NCBI RefSeq assembly: GCF_025725725.1
Contig: NZ_CP107020.1
Span: 62,001 to 126,000, forward strand
Length of the DNA stretch: 64,000 nucleotides
Direction of reading: 5' to 3'
Source: Brachybacterium huguangmaarense
GTDB lineage: Bacteria > Actinomycetota > Actinomycetes > Actinomycetales > Dermabacteraceae
Positions 42,178 to 49,878 of this stretch are shown here, piece by piece (within the stretch, counting starts at the first letter, position 1; the number at the start of each line of letters is the position of its first letter). A model generated the notes under the pieces. That model searched no databases. It was not told the DNA's origin and was given only the letters and a program-made list of their open reading frames with translations. The position numbers and the translations under genes are program-made.

Positions 42178-43161
42178 ATGCCCGCTCCCGTGCTCCTGGA
42201 CTGCGACACCGGCATCGACGACGCGATCGCGCTCACCTATCTCGCGGCGACGCCCGCGGCCCGTCTGGTCGGGATCGTCTCGACGGGCGGCAACGTGCCC
42301 GCCGCGCAGGTGGCCCGCAACAACCTCGACCTGTGCGCCCTGCTGGACCTCGACGTGCCCGTGGCCCTCGGGGCGAGCGCACCGCTCGTCGAGCCGGCGC
42401 GCTTCGCGGAGGACACGCACGGACCCACCGGCCTGGGGTACGCGAGCCTTCCCGCGTCGGATCGCGCGCTCGCGGACCGCAGCGGTGCCGAGCTGTGGGT
42501 CGACGCGGCCCGCGCCCATCCGGGCGAGCTCGTCGGCATCGTGATCGGCCCGCACACGAACCTCGCACTCGCCCTCGACCTCGAGCCCGAGCTCCCACAT
42601 CTGCTGCGGCGCCTGCACATCATGGGCGGCGCGATCAACCATCGCGGCAACACGGGGCCGACGGGCGAGTGGAACATCGCGGTCGACCCCGAGGCGGCCC
42701 AGCGGGTGTTCGCGGCGTTCTCCTGGGCCCCGGCGCGGCCGGTGCTGGGGCCCCTCGACGTGACCGAGGAGGTCGTCTTCACGGCCGAGACCCTCGCCCG
42801 TCTCGGCGCAGCCTCGACGCATCCCGTGACGGCGGTGCTGCTGGACGCCCTGCGCTGGTACGTCGAGTTCCACGAGGCCGACGGCTTCGGGCCGATCGCG
42901 CACGTCCACGACCCCTTCGTCGTCGCCCACGCCGTCACGGGACGCTTCGCGCGCACGGCGCCCCTCGCGCTCGACGTGGAGCTGGACGGCACCCTCACTC
43001 GCGGGCAGACGGTGGGCGACTGGCTGGGCCGCTGGGGGCGCGAGCCGAACGTCGACGTGATGGTGCAGGCCGACGCCGCGGGCTTCGTCGACCATCTCGT
43101 CGAGACCCTCGGCCTGCTGCGCGTCGTCCCGCCCGCGGGCGGGCCGACCTCACGCCAGTGA
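42178..43161 (+). CDS. Nucleoside hydrolase
   Basis: A 327-residue inosine/uridine-preferring nucleoside hydrolase family protein that splits ribonucleosides into base and ribose. The calcium-binding N-terminal motif LLDCDTGIDDA (6-16) is present, together with IMGGAINHRGNTGPTGEWNIAVDPEAA, whose NIAVDP segment binds the ribose. The preferred base is not predictable. It sits between purine synthesis genes but is not in their operon. Its last 12 nt overlap the 3' end of the convergent MaoC gene. Confidence 0.92.
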   Translation: MPAPVLLDCDTGIDDAIALTYLAATPAARLVGIVSTGGNVPAAQVARNNLDLCALLDLDVPVALGASAPLVEPARFAEDTHGPTGLGYASLPASDRALADRSGAELWVDAARAHPGELVGIVIGPHTNLALALDLEPELPHLLRRLHIMGGAINHRGNTGPTGEWNIAVDPEAAQRVFAAFSWAPARPVLGPLDVTEEVVFTAETLARLGAASTHPVTAVLLDALRWYVEFHEADGFGPIAHVHDPFVVAHAVTGRFARTAPLALDVELDGTLTRGQTVGDWLGRWGREPNVDVMVQADAAGFVDHLVETLGLLRVVPPAGGPTSRQ

Positions 43162-44073
43162 GGTCACCTCGACCTCGAAGCAGCGCCGCGGCTCCCGTCC
43201 CTCGCGTCCCGGCCTCCAGCCCACGCAGCGCACCCGCTCGCCCGCCTCGTCCGCTCCCTCGTCGGTGAAGCGCACGAGGACGGTGCCCGGCAGCGTGACC
43301 GGGGCGTCGAAGCTGACGTCCCAGCGCAGCGGCCGGTGCAGGTCCACGCGCGCCTCGGTGAAGGCGCGCGAGGCGGTGTACATCCCGTGGGCGATCGCCG
43401 ACGGGAAGCCGAACAGACGGGCCGACAGCGCCGACAGATGGATGGGGTTGGCGTCCCCCGAGACGGCCGCGTAGCGGCGCCCGGTGTCCGCGCCCAGCCG
43501 CCAGCGCGCCGTCGGCACGGGCGGCTCGAAGGCGCGGTACCGCGTCTCGTCGGCTCCCGAGCGTTCGGGGGCCGAGGAGGCGCCGCCGTCCCGCGTGAGA
43601 TAGGTCGACACGTCCGTCGCCACGATCTCGCCGTCGACGCTCACGGTCGAGACGGCCTCGAAGGTCCGGCCCTTGCGGTGGGGGCGCAGGTTGCGCACGC
43701 GGCACTCGACGTCCACGAGCTCTCCCACGCGCACCGCGCGGTGCTGGAGCACCTGGTTGCTCACGTGGACGAGACCGAGCAGGGGCGCGGGGAAGCGGGG
43801 GCGCGCCATGAGGGCGAGCGAGACGGGGAAGGCGAGCACGTGCAGCACGCCGGGGTGGACGAGGTCGGTCGCGGCACCGCCCATGAGGTGGTCGAAGGCG
43901 GCGGCGCGGTCGGGGTCGATGCGGACGCGGCGCACGCGGTAGGCCACGTCGGGCAGCTCGCGGCTGCGGCGCACGCCGGGCCGCGGGGCGACGGCCGCGG
44001 TGTAGATCGCCGGGAAGGACGGGACGTCCGACAGCTCTCGCACGCGCTCGGATCCCGCCCGTGCGCCCGTCAC
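43150..44073 (-). CDS. MaoC-like (R)-specific enoyl-acyl hydratase/dehydratase
   Basis: About 307 residues in two hot-dog halves; the C-terminal half has the catalytic YAAVSGDANPIHLS, with the Asp-x-x-x-x-His hydratase pair. The order MaoC-FabG-thiolase matches htdX-fabG4-fadA2 (Rv0241c-Rv0243) of M. tuberculosis, so a role in beta-oxidation or chain elongation of acyl-CoAs is likely. GTG 44073 overlaps the fabG stop (GTGA) and is preferred over the ATG at 44097. Confidence 0.88.
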   Translation of the reverse strand: MTGARAGSERVRELSDVPSFPAIYTAAVAPRPGVRRSRELPDVAYRVRRVRIDPDRAAAFDHLMGGAATDLVHPGVLHVLAFPVSLALMARPRFPAPLLGLVHVSNQVLQHRAVRVGELVDVECRVRNLRPHRKGRTFEAVSTVSVDGEIVATDVSTYLTRDGGASSAPERSGADETRYRAFEPPVPTARWRLGADTGRRYAAVSGDANPIHLSALSARLFGFPSAIAHGMYTASRAFTEARVDLHRPLRWDVSFDAPVTLPGTVLVRFTDEGADEAGERVRCVGWRPGREGREPRRCFEVEVTSLA

Positions 44074-45437
44074 CGGCCCACCAGGTTCTGGCCGCACACG
44101 CGCAGCGTCTCGCCGCGCAGGCCGCCGGCGGGTCCCGAGGCGAGGAACGCGACCGCCTCGGCCACGTCGACGGGGAGGCCGCCCTGCTGCAGCGAGTTGG
44201 CGCGCCGCGCGATCTCGCGCGGGATCGGGGGCATGCGGGCCGTCATGTCGGTCTCGATGAAGCCGGGGGCGACGGCGTTGGCGGTGCCCCCGCCCGCCTC
44301 GAGCGCGTGGGCGAGGGCGGGCATCAGGGTGATCACGCCCGCCTTGGAGGCGGCGTAGTTGGTCTGCCCGCGGTTGCCGGCGATGCCGCTCGTCGAGGCG
44401 AGCGACACGAAGCGGGGGGCGACGGCGAGCACGCCGGCCTCGGTCCCCTCGCCCGAGGCCAGGAGGGCCTCGTCGAGGGCGATCTGGCTCGCGAGGTTGA
44501 CGGCGATGACCGGGTCCCAGCGCTCGGCCGTCATGTTCGCGAACAGCTTGTCGCGCGTGATCCCCGCGTTGTGCACGACGATGTCGAGCACGAGGCCGTG
44601 GCTGCGGCAGTGGGCGACCAGGCGGGCCCCCGCGTCGGGGGCCGTGACGTCGAGCTGGAGGGGCACGCCGCGCAGCTCGTTGGCCAGGCGGGCCAGGTCC
44701 GTGCCCGCCGCCGGCACGTCGAGCAGGACCACCCGTGCGCCGTCGGCGGCGAGGGTGCGGGCGATCGCCGCGCCGATGCCGCGGGCCGCCCCCGTGACGA
44801 GCGCGGTGCGCCCCTCGAGCGGGCGGTCCCAGGCGGTCGGCAGCTCGCCCGCGCTCGAGGCCACGGTGAGCAGCTGGCCGTCGACGAAGGCGCTGCGGCT
44901 GGACAGCAGGAAGCGCAGGGTGCCCGTCACGCCGGGGGCGTCGAGGGCGACCCCGTCGGCGACGAGGATGCCGCCCGCGGTTGCCCCGGCGCGCAGCTCG
45001 TGCGCGAGGGAGCGGACGAAGCCCTCGACGCCGCCGCGCGCGGCCTCGACGGCGGGCCGCTGCCGGCCTCCGGTCGCGGGCCGGGAGATCGTGACGACGC
45101 GGGCGGCGGGCGCGAGGCGGCGCATCGCGCGGGCCAGCGGCAGGAGCGCGTCCGACAGCTCGCGCGGATCGGCCAGCTCGTCGAGCACGACGACGACGGA
45201 GCCGACGGTGCGCACGTCCTCGAAGCGCCGGCGGACGTCGGCGCCCCAGCCCAGCAGGGTGCGCGCGACCTGGTCGGCACCGGCTGTCGAGCCGAGCACG
45301 ACGACCGGGTCGAGCACGGCCGCGCTGCGATCGGCGCGGCGCGGCAGCCGCGCGGGCCGGGGCAGGCCGAGGCGGGAGGCGATCGCGGCGCCGGGCGCGG
45401 AGCGGACGAAGCGGGTGTAGGGGTCGGTCCGGGGCAT
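44070..45437 (-). CDS. fabG: High-molecular-weight 3-oxoacyl-ACP/CoA reductase (FabG4-like)
   Basis: A 455-residue SDR. The extra N-terminal flavodoxin-like domain (about 1-205) marks the large FabG class; the C-terminal SDR domain has TALVTGAARGIGAAIA, NAG in VVHNAGI, and the catalytic Ser and Tyr-x-x-x-Lys in SLASTSGIAGNRGQTNYAASKAG (quoted here only by key residues S, Y, K). M. tuberculosis FabG4 uses NADH and acts on acyl-CoA. It lies 1 nt after the thiolase stop and overlaps the MaoC gene, so the three are one unit. Confidence 0.93.
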   Translation of the reverse strand: MPRTDPYTRFVRSAPGAAIASRLGLPRPARLPRRADRSAAVLDPVVVLGSTAGADQVARTLLGWGADVRRRFEDVRTVGSVVVVLDELADPRELSDALLPLARAMRRLAPAARVVTISRPATGGRQRPAVEAARGGVEGFVRSLAHELRAGATAGGILVADGVALDAPGVTGTLRFLLSSRSAFVDGQLLTVASSAGELPTAWDRPLEGRTALVTGAARGIGAAIARTLAADGARVVLLDVPAAGTDLARLANELRGVPLQLDVTAPDAGARLVAHCRSHGLVLDIVVHNAGITRDKLFANMTAERWDPVIAVNLASQIALDEALLASGEGTEAGVLAVAPRFVSLASTSGIAGNRGQTNYAASKAGVITLMPALAHALEAGGGTANAVAPGFIETDMTARMPPIPREIARRANSLQQGGLPVDVAEAVAFLASGPAGGLRGETLRVCGQNLVGR

Positions 45438-45438
45438 C

Positions 45439-46809
45439 TCAGGCCCTCCCGTCGGACTCGAGCAGGGCGACCGTGCCCTGTCCGCCCGCGGCGCAGATCG
45501 ACACCAGGCCGCGCTGGGTGCGGCCGGTCTCCCGGGCCGCCTCGTGCAGGAGCTTGGCGAGGGTCGCGACGATGCGGCCGCCGGTCGCGGCGAAGGGGTG
45601 GCCTGCGGCGAGCGAGCTGCCGGCCACGTTGAGACGGTCCTCGTCGATGCGGCCGACGGCGCCGTCGCGCCCGAGACGCTCGCGCCCGAAGCGCTCGGAC
45701 TCCCAGGCCGCGAGGGTCGTGAGCACGGTCGAGGCGAAGGCCTCGTGGATCTCGACGAGGTCGAGGTCGGCGAGGGTGAGCCCGTGGGCGTCGAGCAGGG
45801 CGGGCACGGCGTAGGCGGGGGCCATCAGCAGGCCCTCGTCGCCGTGCACGAAGTCGACGGCGGCGGTGCGGGCGTCGACGAGGCGGGCGAGCGGCACGTG
45901 GCCGTGGCTCTCGGCCCAGTCGGCGCTCGCGAGCAGCACGGCGCTCGCGCCGTCCGTCAGCGGGGTCGAGTTGCCGGCGGTCATGGTGGGCTCGGCGACG
46001 GCGGGCGTGCTCGTGCCGAAGACGGGCCTCAGCGAGGCGAGCTTCTCGAGCGTCGAGTCGGGCCGGAGGTTCTCGTCGCGGGCCAGGCCCCGGTAGCCGC
46101 TCACGAGGTCGTCGAGGAACCCGCGGTCGTAGGCGGCCGCGAGGCGCTGGTGGGAGCGCAGGGCGAGCTCGTCCTGCGCGGTGCGCGTGATGCCCCAGGC
46201 TGCGGTGGTCAGCGCCTGGTGCTCCCCCATCGACATGCCGGTGCGGGGCTCGGCGTTGCGGGGCGGCTGCGGCGCGAGGTCGGCGGGGCGGAGGGCCGCG
46301 AGCGCCCGCAGCCGCCGGGCCGGGGTCTTCGCGGAGGAGACCCGGTGGAGGATCCGGCGCAGACGGTCGGAGACCTCGATGGGCGCGTCGGAGGCGGTGT
46401 CGACGCCGCATGCGATGCCCGCGTCGATCTGCCCCAGGCGGATCGCGTTGGAGATGTGCAGCGTCGTCTCGAGCCCCGTCGCGCACGCCTTGGAGAGGTC
46501 GAGGGCGGGGGTGCGGGGGTCCAGCGGCGTCCCCAGCGCGCTCTCGCGCGTGAGGTTGAGGTCGGCGGCCCGCTTGAGGACCGCGCCGCCGGCGACCTCG
46601 CCGAGCCGCTCGTCCTGGAGCGAGAAGCGGGCCACGAGGCCGTCGAGGGCCGCCGTCAGGAGGTCCTGGGCGGAGACCCCCGCATACGCGCCGCCGCTGC
46701 GGGCGAAGGGGATGCGGTTGCCGCCGAGCACGTAGGCGTCGCGGGGCGCGGGAGCGGGCGGGGCCTGCTCGTCGCTCGGGTGGTCTCGCACGGTGGCGGC
46801 ATCGGCCAT
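45439..46809 (-). CDS. Acetyl-CoA acyltransferase (thiolase, FadA/FadI-like)
   Basis: A 456-residue thiolase. The nucleophile is C109 in DLSKACATGLE; His in VEIHEAFAS and the second Cys in SICAAGGQG complete the active site, with NVAGSSLAAGHPFAATGGR as the His-containing loop. It resembles the longer FadA2/FadI type. The start at ATG 46809 is preferred to 46842 since the extra sequence is not conserved. It is divergent from a TetR gene, with a candidate operator between them, and leads the FadA-FabG-MaoC unit. Confidence 0.93.
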   Translation of the reverse strand: MADAATVRDHPSDEQAPPAPAPRDAYVLGGNRIPFARSGGAYAGVSAQDLLTAALDGLVARFSLQDERLGEVAGGAVLKRAADLNLTRESALGTPLDPRTPALDLSKACATGLETTLHISNAIRLGQIDAGIACGVDTASDAPIEVSDRLRRILHRVSSAKTPARRLRALAALRPADLAPQPPRNAEPRTGMSMGEHQALTTAAWGITRTAQDELALRSHQRLAAAYDRGFLDDLVSGYRGLARDENLRPDSTLEKLASLRPVFGTSTPAVAEPTMTAGNSTPLTDGASAVLLASADWAESHGHVPLARLVDARTAAVDFVHGDEGLLMAPAYAVPALLDAHGLTLADLDLVEIHEAFASTVLTTLAAWESERFGRERLGRDGAVGRIDEDRLNVAGSSLAAGHPFAATGGRIVATLAKLLHEAARETGRTQRGLVSICAAGGQGTVALLESDGRA

Positions 46810-46862
46810 CGGGTACGCCTTCCCGGGGCGGCGGTCGCACACCCCTTTACATAGAACCGTGG

Positions 46863-46876
46863 GTACTTGGTACTCT
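46863..46876. promoter_or_regulatory. Divergent promoter/operator region for TetR and thiolase units
   Basis: GTAC-TTG-GTAC at 46863-46873 within a wider imperfect inverted repeat (about 46854-46882), overlapped by TACTCT (46871-46876), a candidate -10 that ends 7 nt before the tetR GTG. Autoregulation and control of the thiolase unit by the TetR protein are inferred. Confidence 0.45.
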
Positions 46877-46883
46877 AGGTTTC

Positions 46884-47612
46884 GTGAACCGGAGCACGCA
46901 ACCCCCTGTCGCCGCGCCCGAGCTCGAACCGAGCTCCGGCGCGGATGCGATCGGCCTCGAGCTCGACACCGGCGGCGGCGCTCCGCCGGTCGACGGCCGC
47001 TCGGCCCGCTGGGCCCGTCATCGCGAGCAGCGTCGTGCCGAGCTGCTCCACATCGCGCGCCGCCTCATCCACACCCAGGGTCCGGACGTCACGATGGAGG
47101 GCATCGCGGCGGCGTCCGGGACCTCGAAGTCGATCGTCTACCGCTACTTCGCCGACAAGTCGCAGCTCCAGCGCGCGATCGGCATGCACATCCTGTCCGG
47201 CATGCACCGCCGGCTGGTCGAGCAGATGGACCAGGTCGAGGCCGAGTCCGGCCGCAGCGCCGGGCCCGAGCAGCGCATCCGGGCCATGATCGCCGCCTAC
47301 GTCGCGGCGGCCGAGGCCTCGCCTCACGTCTACCGCTTCGTCACCCGCCCGAGCGAGGGCCTGAACCACTTCCTGACCTCGGTCGCCCGGCTCGTGGCGA
47401 CCGCGCTGCCCGACGGCACCCCGGCGGCCGTCGCGGAGGTCTGGTCCTCGGGCGCCGTGGGCTTCGTCCAGGGCTCCGTGGACCGCTGGATGAACGCCGC
47501 CGCCCCCCGCCTCACCGCCGACGAGCTCACCGACGAGCTCGTCTCCTGGCTCATGCACGGGATCCTCGAGGACTCCGCGCTCCTGGCCGACATCGAGAAG
47601 GAGAACCGATGA
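46884..47612 (+). CDS. TetR family transcriptional regulator
   Basis: A 242-residue TetR repressor. A disordered Pro/Ala-rich N-terminal stretch (1-45) precedes the HTH (about 50-95: VTMEGIAAASGTSKSIVYRYF). The C-terminal ligand domain is about 100-235. It is coupled to the acyl-CoA oxidase gene by a 4-nt overlap and divergent from the thiolase unit, so acyl-CoA is a sensible but unproved ligand. The GTG at 46884 has no ribosome binding site and probably is the first base of the transcript. Confidence 0.92.
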   Translation: MNRSTQPPVAAPELEPSSGADAIGLELDTGGGAPPVDGRSARWARHREQRRAELLHIARRLIHTQGPDVTMEGIAAASGTSKSIVYRYFADKSQLQRAIGMHILSGMHRRLVEQMDQVEAESGRSAGPEQRIRAMIAAYVAAAEASPHVYRFVTRPSEGLNHFLTSVARLVATALPDGTPAAVAEVWSSGAVGFVQGSVDRWMNAAAPRLTADELTDELVSWLMHGILEDSALLADIEKENR

Positions 47613-49765
47613 CCGCCCCCGCCGCCCGCGCCGTGCCCTCCCTGCCCTCGGGCTCCGGCGTCACGCCCACGCCGACCGGCCCGATCCCGGTCCCTCCGCC
47701 CGGCGCGCCGCGCGTCGACGTCGAGGCCCTGTCGACGACCCTGCTGGGCCGCTGGGCCGACGTGCGCCGGGCGGCCCGCGCCCGGGCCGCCCGGCCCGAG
47801 CTGCATCGCCTCGACGACCTCACCGTGGCCCAGCACCGCGAGCGCGTGCTCGAGCAGATGCACCTCCTCGCCCGCGAGGGCGTCTCCCGGATCATGCTCC
47901 CCGAGTCGCTCGGAGGCCCCAACGACAACGGCGGCAACGTCGCCGGCTTCGAGGAGCTCGTCGTCGCCGACCCGTCGCTGCAGATCAAGGCCGGCGTGCA
48001 GTGGGGCCTGTACACCTCGGCGATCCTCCAGCTGGGCACGGCCGAGCACCACGCACGGTGGATCGAGGACGCGATGACGCTCGCGACCCCCGGCGCCTTC
48101 GCGATGACGGAGACGGGCCACGGCTCCGACGTGCAGTCCCTCGCGACCACGGCGACCTACGACCCCGAGACCCAGGAGTGGGTCGTGCACACGCCGTTCC
48201 GCGCCGCCTGGAAGGACTATCTCGGCAACGCGGCCCTGCACGCCCGGGCGGCGACCGTCTTCGCGCGACTCATCACGAACGGCGTCGATCACGGCGTGCA
48301 CTGCTTCTACGTGCCCGTGCGCGACGAGCACGGCGCCATGATGCCCGGCGTGCGCAGCGAGGACGACGGGCCCAAGGGCGGGCTCAACGGCATCGACAAC
48401 GGCCGCCTCGCCTTCGACCACGTGCGCATCCCGCGCACGAACCTGCTCAACCGCTACGGCGACGTGGCCCCCGACGGCACCTACACCTCCCCGATCGACT
48501 CTCCCGGGCGCCGCTTCTTCACCATGCTGGGCACGCTCGTGCAGGGGCGCGTCTCGCTCGACGGCGCCGCCAACCGGGCCTCGCAGCTGGCCCTGCACAT
48601 CGCGATCACCTACGCGTCCCAGCGTCGCCAGTTCACGGGCGCCTCGCCCACCGAGGAGACCGTGCTGCTGGACTACCAGAGCCATCTCGCGCGCCTGCTC
48701 CCCCGCCTCGCCGAGACCTACGCGGGCGCGTTCGCGCACGAGCAGCTCCTGATCGCGTTCGACGACGTGTTCTCCGGTCGCGGGGACTCCCCCGAGGCGC
48801 GGGAGGACCTCGAGACCCTCGCCGCCGCGCTCAAGCCGACCTCCACCCGCCTCGCGCTCGACACCGTCCAGGAGTGCCGCGAGGCCTGCGGCGGCCAGGG
48901 GTTCCTCGCCGAGAACCGCCTCGTGGGACTCCATCAGGACCTCGACGTGTACGCGACCTTCGAGGGCGACAACACGGTGCTCCTGCAGCTCGTGGGCAAG
49001 CGTCTGCTGTCGGACTACACCGACGAGCTGCGCAGCATCGACCGGGCCGGCGTCGGCCGCTTCATCGCCCAGCGGGCCGAGGCCCTCTCGCGGCGGCACA
49101 CCCCGTGGAACCGGCTCGTGCAGACCGCGAGCGACGCCGGGAGCATGCGCCGCTCCTCGGAGTCGCTGCGCCTACCCGAGTTCCAGGAGGCGATGCTCAC
49201 CGAGCGCGCCCGTCTGAAGGTCGAGGAGGTCGCGCTGGCCCTGCGCTCGGCGGCCGGCAAGGAGCCCGCCGAGGCGGCCGCGATCGTCAACAAGCACCAG
49301 GTCGAGCTGCTGGACGCCGCACGCGCCCACGCCGATCTCGTGCGGTGGGAGGCGTTCACCGCGGGGATCGCGGGGATCGACGACGAGGGCACGCGCCTCG
49401 TGCTCACGGACCTGCGCGATCTGCTCGGGCTGACCCTGATCGAGCGGGACCTGGCGTGGTTCCTGCTGGACGGCATGATCTCGGCGCAGCGAGGACGCAC
49501 GGTGTCCAAGGACATCCGCCGCCTGCTGTGGCGTCTGCGCCCGCACGCCCTCGACCTCGTCGACGCCTTCGGCCTCGAGCCCGGCCACGTGCGTGCCCCG
49601 ATCGCGCTCGGCGCCGAGCGGGAGCGCCAGGACGAGGCGGCCGCGTACGTGCGCGCCCGCCGGGCGAGCGCCGACGCGCCGCTGAGCGAGAAGGCGCAGA
49701 AGGCGGCGCTCGCCGAGGCCGAGCGCGCCTCCGCGCGGCAGGGACGGGGCCGCCGGCGTCCGTGA
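47609..49765 (+). CDS. Acyl-CoA oxidase/dehydrogenase family flavoprotein
   Basis: A 718-residue acyl-CoA oxidase-type protein, much longer than a usual acyl-CoA dehydrogenase (about 380). The FAD/substrate domain shows AMTETGHGSDVQSLATTATY; the region CREACGGQGFLAENRLVGLHQD and YATFEGDNTVLLQLVGKRLL is typical of ACOX, in which the Glu after GGQGF-type sequence is catalytic. It would introduce the trans-2 double bond in acyl-CoA using oxygen, or another acceptor. It stands where fadE5 stands in mycobacteria. The start overlaps the tetR stop. Confidence 0.88.
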   Translation: MTAPAARAVPSLPSGSGVTPTPTGPIPVPPPGAPRVDVEALSTTLLGRWADVRRAARARAARPELHRLDDLTVAQHRERVLEQMHLLAREGVSRIMLPESLGGPNDNGGNVAGFEELVVADPSLQIKAGVQWGLYTSAILQLGTAEHHARWIEDAMTLATPGAFAMTETGHGSDVQSLATTATYDPETQEWVVHTPFRAAWKDYLGNAALHARAATVFARLITNGVDHGVHCFYVPVRDEHGAMMPGVRSEDDGPKGGLNGIDNGRLAFDHVRIPRTNLLNRYGDVAPDGTYTSPIDSPGRRFFTMLGTLVQGRVSLDGAANRASQLALHIAITYASQRRQFTGASPTEETVLLDYQSHLARLLPRLAETYAGAFAHEQLLIAFDDVFSGRGDSPEAREDLETLAAALKPTSTRLALDTVQECREACGGQGFLAENRLVGLHQDLDVYATFEGDNTVLLQLVGKRLLSDYTDELRSIDRAGVGRFIAQRAEALSRRHTPWNRLVQTASDAGSMRRSSESLRLPEFQEAMLTERARLKVEEVALALRSAAGKEPAEAAAIVNKHQVELLDAARAHADLVRWEAFTAGIAGIDDEGTRLVLTDLRDLLGLTLIERDLAWFLLDGMISAQRGRTVSKDIRRLLWRLRPHALDLVDAFGLEPGHVRAPIALGAERERQDEAAAYVRARRASADAPLSEKAQKAALAEAERASARQGRGRRRP

Positions 49766-49878
49766 TCGCCGCGCATGCCGCGCACGGCCCGGGACATAGG
49801 ATGTGACCCGTCGTCCCGGGCCCGAGCGCGCCCGGGCGAGGCCCTGCCCGTCCGAGCCGAACGGATGCCCCCGCAGCG

